A DNA stretch of 64,000 nucleotides from Ignelater luminosus (lineage: Eukaryota > Arthropoda > Insecta > Coleoptera > Elateridae): contig VTPC01091028.1 of assembly GCA_011009095.1 (NCBI GenBank), positions 9,882 through 73,881 on the forward strand, written 5' to 3'. The notes below the pieces were generated by a model. It saw only the letters and a list, made by a program, of their open reading frames with translations, did no database searches and was not told the DNA's origin. The stretch's first letter is position 1, and each line of letters begins with the position of its first letter. The position numbers and the translations under genes are program-made. Of this stretch, positions 25,288 to 36,913 are shown piece by piece.

Positions 25288-27880
25288 TAACTAAAATTTG
25301 CATTTTTAATTGTATTTTTTCATTTAGCACTCAACAGTGTAGGTTTTCGTTCATAACAACAAATTCAGTGGGTTCAAGTTCCTGTAACTTGCCTATCATA
25401 CGAATTTACACTGCTGAAAAGCCGTTTAAGCGTTTTAGGAGATAACTATAAACTTGCAAAGTACTAAACAGTTCTTTAAATGTAAAATATAATTATAAAG
25501 GTGTGGACAAATGTAATTTAATCCAATCTGCTCATGGTGAATCGACAAGAAAAGAGTAAAACAAGACAAGAGTGCTTTTGTGAATAAAATATCTGTAAGA
25601 GTTACACTAAAAGTATCAATAAATTTGCTAACTTTGAATTTTATCATTATTGTTCATGGTTTGTAATAAAATTAATAAGTTGTTGAAAATCATGTTAACA
25701 TTGTTATATTTTAGAATCTAAAACAAAACAATAAATCTAAATCAAAGAAAATCAACCAGTATACAATCATTGATCGAAAGGGAAGAAAGAAAATAATGAT
25801 AAACCACACAATTTTAATTCTATAACAACTTTATAATCTGCCCTGTAATGCAGTAGTTTTCAACACTATACGAGTATAATTATTTCAGTGCAGCTTCCAT
25901 TGATTACAATTTGCTCTCGCAAACAGAATTGTTCCACAAGGGATACGAATTGTTTCATAAGTTGGAGAGCGAAGTTTTATAAAATAATTCGATAAGTATT
26001 CGGAAAAGGATAAGATAGTTTCGAAAAACAGCAGTAACAAAACAACTTGCTTCTATAAGCTGAACTATCGTATAAGCATTGTTTTATTACGTTTATAAGA
26101 CAGTCTCCTATTTATCATATAAGCTGTCATATAATTTTGTAAATAGTTTTAATGCTGAAACTTTTAGAGCAACTTTGATATTTGGGGAGTTTCCAAAGCA
26201 AGCCTTAACAAAAAAAAGGAAAACCACCAGTTTAATGTAGTTCCTTCAAAAAACTGTATGAAAGACAGTAGTAAACTAATTTGGGCGATTGGCTAATAAT
26301 AAGCTTTGGAAATCTACTGTTTCTTTGCTTACAGGCTTAAAGATTACTGTTTCAAGAAAATCTAACCAGCAGTTTTTTCTTTGATAATTAAACGTTAACC
26401 TGATACTTAATTTAGTTATAACCTGTATTTCGGATTCTAAACCTTGTGGCTGTTTGTAGGTTAATGTACTAGTACTACTCGAGAATCTATAAGTAAAAAA
26501 CCTGTTTTACAGTTCCACTAAGTTCAGCATCTACTGTGTGAAAGACACTGATGATGCTTAGCCTTCGCCAAACAATTTTAATTACTAATTGAAATTTGAC
26601 TCACTGAACGACAGTTCCAAGACGCTATTATAGATAAAGAAGAGTAGTAGTTAAACTACTCTATCACTGTTGCCAATTAAAAACAAAAAAAAGCAACTGT
26701 AGCGATTTTCGTTTGCGCTGATGTATGGTATGTAGTCAGATATCGAAATCAGGAGAATCATTGCATTAAGAACCATTCAGGCCTCTGCAACAAAAACGCT
26801 TTTGGTACTCTCGTGCTCAAAGTAGTCAATTTATAAGAAAACTCAGACAGTACTAACACATGAATTGAAAAATCGTCAAGTAAAGTTAACTGTTCTTGAT
26901 TCCAAATTGTGTTTCTAACACTCGTGATTCTAGGTCCTCCATGAATAGATTGACTATTATCGTAGACAGAAGTGATCCCTCAACTTGTTTGGTATATAAG
27001 GTAGATTGTTAAATCAATAATGTCTGGAAGCTGGCATTTCTTTTGAATTATTTTCAATGAAACGCTGGTAAATATTAATACAATATCAAAACTGGTTACA
27101 AATGGTCAAGTTTTTTTTCAATAACTTGATAGAGTGGCTTGCACTTTTCGGCATAAAACTTTACTGTTTGGTTTCTTCGTCTATTTTGACTTTTGCTGGT
27201 TTCTCCATGAATCCGAAAGGACCCGTTGTCATTGATTGGTATGTTGAATTCTTGAGGAGGGAGTCTACTTTTGCGTCATAGTCTAAGTTTATTACTATGG
27301 TTACATTGTCCTCGTGTGCTGTACCATTGTAAAAAAAATATAATTTTTCAAGCCTGTGATATTTACTTGGTTCTAATGTTCTACAGTTTACCGGCAAATA
27401 AATACCCCCCCTTTTCATTAGAAATTAAAAGCAAACGATGTAAAATTAGAAACTTCACCAATCTTGTGAAAGATACAAAATTATTTTAAAAAATTTCATG
27501 TTTTTTATTTTTAATATTACAAAATAGTTCTGATGTCCTTTCAAGCCTCCAAAATACTTTTGCAGTTGCATGTAAATAGTTTCGACTTTTACCTTTATTG
27601 GACCTGGACTCTTACATTATGTGTAGGTCTATTGCGTCCACACGTTAGACTAAATAGAATTATTCTATTTAATTTTTTGTTCTGTTTCACAAATTATAAA
27701 TTTTTATCACCGAGACAGACTTTCCTAATAAAATAACAAGGTATTTCTGAATTTTAATTTCCAGAACTTTTTTCAACAAATGTAACCTGCATACATAAGT
27801 GACTTAAATTCGTTGTTTGTTACAGGATATTGAAAGGGACCAGGATAAATTCGTATCACCCACTTGTTGAATATACGGCA
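25288..27880. other. Intergenic sequence, no gene recognised
   Basis: AT-rich. An 85-codon minus frame (27161-27418) has a coding-like end (PFGFMEKPAKVKIDEETKQ) but no recognisable family or splice context. No repeat or RNA gene was seen. Confidence 0.45.
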
Positions 27881-27888
27881 TGGAGGTC

Positions 27889-28001
27889 TTATCAATGATA
27901 ACAGCCCGTGCTGATAAGCTATTTATGTATACTTATCACCACCATTTGCTTCTGAACAATGGAAAAATCTCGTATCGCACTTTTCATGTCGGTTTTTATC
28001 T
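27889..28001. promoter_or_regulatory. Cluster of five WGATAR sites, candidate enhancer
   Basis: Five matches to WGATAR in 113 bp: TTATCA 27889-27894, TGATAA 27896-27901, TGATAA 27912-27917, TTATCA 27933-27938 and TTATCT 27996-28001. Four are the strong TGATAA form and the first two are almost back to back. The surrounding stretch (about 27840-28060) is more G+C-rich than its flanks. GATA factors bind this motif and commonly regulate themselves, so an autoregulatory element of the pannier gene about 13 kb away is a reasonable guess. No direct evidence of function exists in the sequence. Confidence 0.4.
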
Positions 28002-28710
28002 GTTTCACGATATGTGTACTCGCTTTCAACTTGACAACTATCGCGTGTAACAGCACCTACATGTTTTAATGTTATTTTTCTTTGTTGTGTTTTTTTTCTG
28101 TTGTTTGAATTTTGAAATAAAGTGTAACAATTTTCAGCATAATAGTAGCAGTAAACGAAAATGAATTAACTGTGTTCAAACTGGTTCGCAAAGATTTAAA
28201 AATTATCAATTGATTCTTTCAAGTAAATCTTCAATGCCAAGGAAATCGGCATTTTAGAGCTGTCTTATTATTTGATGTGCATATGTACAGTGAACTTTCC
28301 ATTTTTAAATAAAACAATTTTTCTCGCGAGTTGCTGCAATTTTGTGGCAGGTTGCAGTAATCAAATATTTATAGATGAACATCAAAATGAAATAATTGGA
28401 TTTATGTCGTTATTACCAGACTTCCTAACTGCGGAGATCAATTTATGATGAACCTGCTAAATATTGAATATCAGTGCGTCTGTTTTTATGCAGATAAAAC
28501 AACATGTACCACGGTGCATTGGGAACTTTCAGTTTAAAAATGTAAAGACACATTTGAAAATATTAATTTTTGGATTCTGTCAATTTTTTAACTTCAAATC
28601 TGCACATTTTATTGAAAAGAATCTCGAAAAAATGTGAAATGGCAGTTTACGGTAGTGATTTGCAAAGAAATTGACAAACCATAATTTTACATCACTGTTT
28701 ACAACAAAGA

Positions 28711-29554
28711 ATGAGTCTTCTAAAATTGGAACATCGCACTATCATCAATTTCTTGACGAAATAGAGAGTAATAAAATAGAAAACGGTTTTGTCAAAGATT
28801 AGAATCTGTTGAAGAAGTGAAAGACTTTCAGATGTTTGTGGACAAGTGAATGCCATGGTTATCAAAAACTGTCATTTGATAGTTCTGCCACTGCTAAAGC
28901 ATTGGATCTATTCGAGTCAATGTTTTAATGGTTCTCACAATAAACTAGGTATGCGTAAGGTTCAATCAAGGAAGGTTTCAAGATTATTGACACCTGAGCA
29001 AAGACTGCCTAGACGACAAATTTCCCAAAACCATATGAAATCTTTGGAATCTAATTATTTCTCTGAAATAGTGCCTGCTGATGAGAAATGCATACATTAC
29101 TAGAAATCAGATACAAGATTAGAGTCTATACAATGCACCCAAAAGGTCTCTCCTCTTTACCAAACAATCAAAGCACCGAGTTTTCAAGCTAGGATGCTTA
29201 TGGTCACCGTCTTTTGGTGCCAAGCAGGAATTGATCTCATTAAACACATAGCAAAAGACACTAGAGTAACTGCAGTCATCTATAGGTACAATAATGTTAT
29301 CTTTGTAAGTCTAAGTCTCCTCTAGGTTCTTCTCAAATATACCTTTGCTTTCAATTAGTTCAGCTCAAATCTGGCTACGTCTGACTTCTGTTTATTTAAA
29401 TTTGATAAAACACCTTAGTTTGCACACGATGACCAAGTGAAACAATTAATGTCTATTTTGAAGGCCACTAGAAATCATCTTGCTCTGATAAACATCACTG
29501 TAAGATAGGTGGCCCAAGTTTATTAAATTTGGGGAAAGACTATGTTAAAAGATT
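28711..29554 (+). pseudogene. Old, heavily decayed mariner transposase relic
   Basis: Recognisable blocks run in the order expected for a mariner transposase: MSLLKLEHRTIINFLTK at 28711, LGMRKVQSRKVSRLLTPEQ at about 28948-29004, VPADEKCIHY (first catalytic Asp region) at about 29071-29100, MVTVFWCQAGI at about 29200-29230, SSNLATSDFCLF (third Asp region) at about 29366-29400, and a C-terminus with DRWPKFIKFG followed by KDYVK after a frameshift (about 29507-29551). Stops and frameshifts separate the blocks, and the second-Asp segment is not recognisable. I cannot find terminal inverted repeats. It is more diverged than the other three mariners here, hence older. Confidence 0.75.
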
Positions 29555-30216
29555 CAATTCTGTCTTTTTTTGCAGTTAGGTAGATGACTTTGCTAGTCTC
29601 CTTCGTAAGATGGAAAGAGAATGCGAGTATTATTTACATATTACATTTAAAAAGGCACAGTGTATAGTATTTTAGTGTAATAAAATGAACTTGAATGACA
29701 ATGGCAATGACGATTACAGAATCTCTTTCTGAAATCAGAAATTTAACGTATACGATAAATCTCTTTTATCAACCTTTTACTATTTAAATATTCTAAATGC
29801 ATTATCGATCAGTTTTACCAAAATTCTGGTAGATATTAGCCCATGCAAAAGAGCTCAACTCTTTTCGATAAAGTCGCTTATACACCTAATATTTTTCCAA
29901 AGAAGGGAAAGTTTCTATCTGCCTGTGCATATCAAGCGTACAGGATTACACAATTGCTCGCTCTTCTAACTTCTAACCTAACTGTTATTATATAACTTGT
30001 TACAAGTAATATTCTATAATCCCTTTTACCAAAGCTAACTGTCAAGTATCAGAAAAACCTCCGATTGTTTCATACAAATATGGTTCGCCTTCCTTCAGAG
30101 CTCTGTCTTCTTAAACATTCTTTGACAATCCAGAATTTTAATTAGATGATTTTAAGTCTTCTAGTTATTTTCCGTTAATCAGGTTAATTTGATTGAGTCA
30201 AATCTGACTCTTTGTA
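29555..30216. other. Spacer, nothing recognised
   Basis: AT-rich sequence of about 660 bp between the old mariner relic and a MITE-like element; no feature could be supported. Confidence 0.5.
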
Positions 30217-30541
30217 CAGGGTGTAGCAGATAACGCGTTAAGGTTATTTGAAGAGATTCAAAGATGTTAACTAGAAATAATGGTTAAGACAAACGCAGGT
30301 ATCAGATTATTTACATGGTGTACATCCATCGCTTAAGGTGTTTTATTTGGATATTAAATGAAGGTACTTCCTTAAGATGTTATAATTATCTATATTTCAC
30401 AACCGGTTTCGACTTTTGTCTTCATCAGGTGAAACAATTTTTCACCTGATGATGACAAAAATCGAAACCGGTTGTTTATTTAATATCCAAATCAGATTAT
30501 TTATTCGTCCATTTTTGTTATTTAGAATAGAACACCCTATG
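30217..30541. mobile_element. MITE-like element with CAGGGTGT ends
   Basis: A roughly 325-bp segment lies between TA dinucleotides (30215-30216 and 30542-30543), with inverted ends CAGGGTGT and, on the right, ACACCCTATG. There is no coding frame. A strong foldback lies inside it (30345-30492). The terminal match is short, so this boundary is tentative. Confidence 0.4.
30345..30492. repeat. Two-layer inverted repeat (foldback)
   Basis: The inner arms, 30400-30434 and 30440-30474, are 35 bp each and pair at 33 positions. They read CAACCGGTTTCGA at the outside and ATCAGGTGAAA at the 5-bp loop. Outer arms ATTTGGATATTAAAT (30345-30359) and its exact complement (30478-30492) flank them. A 13-bp direct repeat ATCAGATTATTTA lies on each side (30301-30313, 30491-30503). 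From memory, the ACCGGTTTCGA/ATCATCAGGTG motif pair recurs in insect repeats. Confidence 0.8.
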
Positions 30542-30543
30542 TA

Positions 30544-33500
30544 AATATATAATAAAAAACTAGATGCTGATCTTAGCAAGGCACATTACTGTCTAAACTT
30601 ACGAATTTTGACATTATTTATTTGTTTTATGTATACAATTACTTCAAGCTTCTTCATCCGCCTCGGTATAGTTAATCCAAACTAGTATACTTCCAGTTTC
30701 AGAAAAATAAATTTTGATCTTTAGTGTTTCAAGTAATTATGGTGATGCTTCTGATTTTGTGGACTTTAAGCTCTAGATACACAAATAGCTAATGTTGAAA
30801 ACTCAATCTTAAAGTCTGTTCCTGAACATTTTTTAGTTTTCCATACGATGTTGGTAATCGCTAGCATGCTAGCAACGTACTTTTCAATTTGGCAAAAGCA
30901 GATATCTTGTTATCAACACGAAATTTCATTAAATTCCTCCTGGTTTTGCTCTTACGAGTTCATTTGCATTTCATCAATTTCTGTACTGTCACAAAATATG
31001 TATAGATCCCTCAACTATTTTTTTGGAATGCGTTTGTAAGGTAAGTTAATAACAATTATTGGAGTTTATCGTCACATTTTATCTTCTTGTAATCAACTAA
31101 ATTCGTATTTTTTCCTGCAGTATGAATTTAGCTTCTTACAGAAGCATACTCCATTGAAATCTACAAGCCAGCACTTTTATGATTTGTCATTTGGCTTTTT
31201 ATTTCAATATTTCTGCTGTTTTAAAGCTTCCTGGTATCAATTATACAGTATAACAAACCTACAAAAAATGATTTAATATTTGACAGAGGTCAATAAGAAC
31301 TCAAGTTTGGTTCTTTTCTTACGCAAAACACTCTTGCCGAAATCTGGACACAGAATTATGACTAATAAACTGCATCTTACATAATGTCTACTAATCTGCT
31401 TTCACTATCTTTAGAATTTCGAAATTAACTTGAGAAGAATTATCAGGAGAAAAAGCATTAAATTAATGGAAAATATTAATGCCATTGGAAATAAATAAAT
31501 TAACGTATTCCTCTGATGTTCAAATAGTAACAATCCCTAAAACATTTAAGACAGTAATTCAGAATTGTGAAAGTCTGACGTCAAATGAAATAATTTTATA
31601 AAGATTCTGATTAGTTAGATTGACTAATTCAATGGGCATCGGAATATTTCGAGAAACACGTTTTTGTCATCAGATAATCGTTTCTTTATATAGAATAGAA
31701 AAGTTTAGCAGACTAAGTTTCTGAATGAGAGATTTCTATGGTTTTCAAATATGTCATCAATCTCTAGCTAGATCCTCCTTTTCTTAACTATCTCAATTGA
31801 CAGTTGAACAACCTAATGATGGAATTGAGCAAAGTTTTTCTGAATCTTAAGAGACAAATTTAATACGTAAAAATAACAGGACGCTCACAATTGGGCGTTT
31901 ACGCGTTTACATGAAAACAAGCTCGGTTCAGCTGACATAATTTGGATGTACTTCGTTTATAATAATATAATTCGTACTATTAGACTATTCCTTGAGTTCG
32001 TTCATCATGTCGTAAAGCAGGAATTCCAACATTTTAGCTTTAGCAATCTATGATTTAGCCAAACAACTTTGAACCTTTCCACAGTACATTTGGACAACTG
32101 AGTGCAACTGTTCTTCAAAGTATTTCTCAAAACTGTTTTCTAAGAAGTCAAGGCAGTGTTTAAATCTGACCTTCATACATACTTTACACTTGTTCGATGA
32201 TATAGAGATTACCACCAAAACCAGTAAGGTTTAGAAGTAAACGATGCAAATATTAGAAGAATAGAAAGTTTAACAGAAAAATACCATCAGATCCAACAAG
32301 GATGGTAAGTTTCTCACTATCAACAAATTCATAGGAAAGATAATGACTTGTTTTATCAGCATTACCTCATTTCAACCTTGTATATTTGGAACTCCTTAAT
32401 AGTTAAATTTTTATTTTACAGTGCAAGAAATTATTATAGTCGATTAGGTAATAACTTGACAGGTATTGTTTATGTCACAATTGCTAGATAAATTATGTAC
32501 GTACTTACTACCTAACAATGCCTTTATCTAACACCGATGACTGAAACAAAAATAATATATCGATCCTGTCCTAGTGTGTTATAAAAAATAGTTTAGATCA
32601 AACTAGGAAATTTCCATTGTTTGAGTGTAAATATGATACATCAAATCTGAACAGTATTACAAAATACAATTAATCTGTTTTCTCTTGGGCTTTTGATTTT
32701 GTAATATCAATGTTGAGTTGTCTAAAGTAAAATGTTAACTTGTAATTCTTTTCTTGTACCCAAGACGTACGCCTACATCAGTATTTTGGAAGCTACTCCT
32801 TTGAGTTTTCTACTTTCTTTGTAGTACCTACAATAATTGCTCAATTCAAATCAGCGATTTAAAAACTTGCCCCACTTAGAAAATACATTTAAATCTATGT
32901 TAGTTGTTTTTTAACAATTAAGAAAATTTGAAAATGAAATATTTGTTTTAATAGTGCAAGTGATATTCTATCGGTAATCATAGCTCCAAGATAATTAGAT
33001 TTAGGAAAAGATTTCTACACAAACAAGTTGCTCAAAATTAAATTAAAATTGACAATTTTAAATGTTATTTAAAACAACAATCAAACAACTTTTTGCGTCA
33101 GTTTTTTTGCAAGTCAAATACAAATAATTATCAACGCTTGAGTCGCATCTTAAAGTCTTCAGCTGTAAATTTAATTTAATTCCATCCTAAAAATTAGATT
33201 AAATTAGAAACAGTGCACATGTCGGCCTCCATTTTTCTTGTTTAGTAAGAGCAAGAACACAAGTCATCCTCTATTAGTTAAGTAGATATTATAGCCATGT
33301 AATTATCTCCTATCAAAAGAACCATCTAATGTAATCGAAGGAGTGGGTCCCCTTTTCTTGAGGGGAACTCCGGGTGTCCACGACCGGATCATCAAGGCGG
33401 AGCATAGCGTCTAATAACCCGCTGCTTCTGGTCTACATGACGTCATTATCACAATGGCTGATTTTCATCAGATTCCATCCGATTTCATCTTCGACATTAA

Positions 33501-35684
33501 TCAAAAATAACCAAAAATTTTATATAACTTGCCAATTTTCTAATTTCTGTTATTTTGCCAAGATTAATTGCGTTTATCTCCTGACAATTTTGACATTTCC
33601 TTTTATGCTCTGAAGAATAATTAGATATATACAAAACAATAATTAGATTTGACTAATGTGGGCATTATTGACATTCTCGTTAATATGTAATATTAGAAAA
33701 AGTGAAGAACATTAAAATTTTCCATTTTTGGTAGTTACTTCGAAATTTACTTAAGTAAAAATGAAAGTTATCTGGAATCACCTAAAATAAAAATTAATTA
33801 TTTTAAGGAGTATATTTTTTAAATGTTGTGTGTGTACTTTAAGATGTACGTAGGTATATAACATAACCAGAGGTTTTTAATATAGTACGGCAGTTTCTAA
33901 TTTTCTAAAATTATATATATAGAAGATAGGAAGAATTTTGCTCGAAGTAATACAAGTTTAAGAACCACTGTTTCATTAGTGAATAATTAATTTTTATTAT
34001 ATTAATAAAAATATTGGTAAACGGTATCAAACATTTCATTTATCTGTTAATTAGAAAAATAAACAAATAAATAAAAAGGACACAGAATTAATTATCTAAA
34101 CCAGAGGTATTTGTATCAATTTAATCATCGTCTTTTAATCATTTACGTGTGAAAGTATTAGGTATATTAGAACGGCAAAAGTGTTAAAAAAATTTTGTTC
34201 CTCATTAATCTCATCACATTCACAAATCATGTATAATGTCAGTTGAAATTAAAAATTAAAAATCTTGCATTAGTTATCTTCTTATTATGTAATTAAATCT
34301 ATGAAATATTTTCTTAATACCATGTTTAAATTATCAATAACATTTTATAAAAAAAGAGATGAGTAAGACTGTTTTGAAAGAACCTCTTTGAATATATAGA
34401 AAAAATGCTTTTTTAATTATAAATACTCAATGGAAATTAATGACATTAAACATATTGCAAAAAATGGTGCTTAAAATAGATATGATTAGATAAAAATCTG
34501 GTTTAACATAGATTGAGATAATATCTAAAGGATGTTCTATTAATTCTTGTTCCAATCTGTCATTTAGTATTAAGGAATTTGCTATGAGATGACATTATTA
34601 TTAAAATGTCGGGAATAAATTATAAGCCTTAATAACCCCAGATAATTTTTTAATCGTTACCTAGAGGTTTTGATACAAGTTACATAGGTAAGAAACAGTA
34701 ATGTTGGAATTAATTTGTCACATACCCAACAATCTTAGATTTTGCAGTTTTATATATAGATCCAAGATGAAACACTGAAATTGTGAAGAAGTGGGTTGCG
34801 TTCTGATTTCTTCTGAATTCTCAAATAGCTTCTTTGAAATGAATTGCAGTTTTTGGAAATTAACCAACTAGAGAATTTTTGTTACTGCGACAGAGCAGAG
34901 GAATTTCAATCGTCTCACAAAGTTTACCTAAACCCTCGATCTAGGACATACTTTGATAAAGAAATTCTTGATTAAGAATACTATGAAAGACAGAAAACGG
35001 TCAAGTTTGGTTTTTGTCAAAACTTTCTTGTTTTGTACAACCAATACAATAAACAAAATTAGGATCTGAGACTACTTGAAAAAAACTACTCAAAACCTCT
35101 CTGTCAGAACTATTATTATTGTTTCCTGCCGAAAGTTTATGATGACTGTAAAATGCTTATGCGACGGCCAAGCCTTAGTGGTTATTTGTATTTTTCTGAC
35201 TCTTATCTGCCTTTGATTTTGGTAACTTTTTTGTCTTCTCATCTCGTTTCTTTCCTAAAATTATATCAACCGTAGACGTGTTCATCATTGCATTGGCATT
35301 GTCTTTAATAAGTCCAATTAAAAATTAAATGACTACGTACTTAATATTCAACTCATTTTGTGCTATCGGAGTTTTCTCAAAAGAGGGATCACCTGAAGGA
35401 AATTCAGTTATCTTAAGTGCAAACTGTCTAATAACGTTATACGAACCAATAGTCAGCGAGTAGATGTATCTATTTCAATAGGGGACCAATAGAGTTGTGA
35501 GGAATTATAATAAACTCAAGAGAATGAATATTAATAACATGGTGTTCGTCATGAACAGAAATTGTAATACAAGCTCAGATTCATAAACTTTTATCATAGA
35601 TCCAAATGCTTCTGATTGTGAAATCCTGCGCGTTCGACACAAATATGTGTTTCGGTACTGTTTCTTAATCACTTCTTCAGAATA
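30544..35684. other. Intergenic sequence, no gene recognised
   Basis: Five kilobases of AT-rich sequence. The only compositional break is a G+C-richer patch at about 33340-33450, listed separately. Reading frames are short and AT-driven. Confidence 0.5.
33340..33450. promoter_or_regulatory. G+C-rich patch with a CRE-like palindrome
   Basis: About 110 bp, distinct in composition from several kilobases of AT-rich surroundings. It contains an inverted pair CCCCTTTTCTTGAGGGG (33350-33366) and the perfect CRE core TGACGTCA (33438-33445). It could be a regulatory element, a non-coding exon of the GATA transcript, or an old repeat. Confidence 0.25.
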
Positions 35685-36911
35685 TAACTATGTCCAGAAA
35701 GTAAGTTCATTTTCTATTTCCCGCCGTTGCAGCGATGCGATCGCAATGACCTTGTATCGTTACTAAGCGATTGACGCCATTTTGAGTTAGTTATCTACTG
35801 TTATCGTGTCACAGTGCTTGTTTATAATGGCGAAGGTAATTGAAAATTCCGCCGATTGCGAGATTAGATCAGTGATTCGGTTTCTCAATGCGAAAAATTT
35901 GAAACCAGTCGACATTCATCAACAGCTCTCTGAGGTGTAGGGACAGAATGTAATGAGTTATTCTATGGTTGTGAGATGGGTAAAAAAATTCAACAATGAC
36001 CGTGTAAACGTGCACGATGAAGGAAGAAGTGGACGTCCATCATTGGTTAATGATGAACTTGTTCATGCAGTGAATGAAAAAATTAGAGGAAACCGTAAGT
36101 TTACGATTTCTCTTCTTTCTATGGAATTTCCCCTAATTTCACGATCCCTTCTTCATGAAATTGTTCTTGACAAACTGGGATATCGAAAGCTTTGTGCACG
36201 CTTGGTACCGAGAACTCTTACCGAGGATCACAAGGAAAAACGCCTAGGTGCTGCTCTTGAATTTTTGACTCGTTATCACAATGACGGGGACCATTTCCTT
36301 AACAGTATAGTGACTGGGGACGAGACTTGGCTAGCCTATGAGACACATGAGACAAAACGGCAATAGATGAAATGGAGGCACACATCGTCACCAGCAAAGA
36401 CAACATCGAAGCCGAATTTGACAACCCGGAAAATCATGTGCACAGTGTTTTGGGACAGATGTGGTGTTCTTTTAGTGGACTTTCTACCACGGCGCGAAAC
36501 AATTACCGCTATTCATGACAATGCTCGCCCCCACACTGCAAACCTTACACAGCAACTTTTGACTCAATTTGGATGGGAACAATTTGACCACCCACCGTAT
36601 AGTCCGGACCTTGCTCCCAGTGACTTCTTCCTGTTATTAAGCCTAAAATCAAACCTCGCTGGCAAGAAATTCAATGACGACGATGAGATTAAAGAACATG
36701 TTGCAACTTGGTTACAGTCACAGGCGTCAACGTTTTATGACTAAGGAATACAAAAATTAGTGCCACGCTACGATAAATGCTTACAAAATGGTGATACCTA
36801 TGTTGACTAATAGTTTTAAGTCTACAGATTCTTTTGCAATAAATTATTTTTCCTAATATACATTTGTTTTATTTTACCAGTAAAAATGAACTTACTTTCT
36901 GGGCATAGTGA
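35685..36911 (+). mobile_element. mariner element with both terminal repeats
   Basis: A 1,227-bp mariner with terminal inverted repeats of 29 bp differing at two positions (left TAACTATGTCCAGAAAGTAA, right complement TCACTATGCCCAGAAAGTAA). TA lies on both sides (35683-35684, 36912-36913). It belongs to the same subfamily as the copy at 24134-25287 and is very similar to it over the shared coding part. The ends could instead be read six bases further in, at other TA dinucleotides, because the repeat contains TATG. Confidence 0.9.
35827..36810 (+). pseudogene. mariner transposase pseudogene, three stops and one deletion
   Basis: The start ATG at 35827 opens a frame that can be followed without any frameshift to the natural stop at 36808-36810. 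It is broken by three nonsense codons: TAG at 35938-35940 (a Tyr codon in the sister copy), TAG at 36364-36366 (shared with the sister copy) and TAA at 36742-36744 (Glu in the sister copy). An in-frame 84-bp deletion removes 28 residues just before the second catalytic Asp; the trinucleotide ATT at both breakpoints suggests microhomology-mediated loss. The three catalytic Asp motifs (TGDETW, HDNARPH, SPDLAPSD, spacing 34) remain. Without these lesions the length would be about 355 residues, normal for the family. Confidence 0.93.
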
Positions 36912-36913
36912 TA

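Noticed and set aside
27161..27418. 85-codon minus-strand frame with a coding-like C-terminus
   Set aside because: No recognised family, splice context or composition change; kept only as a remark in the region entry.
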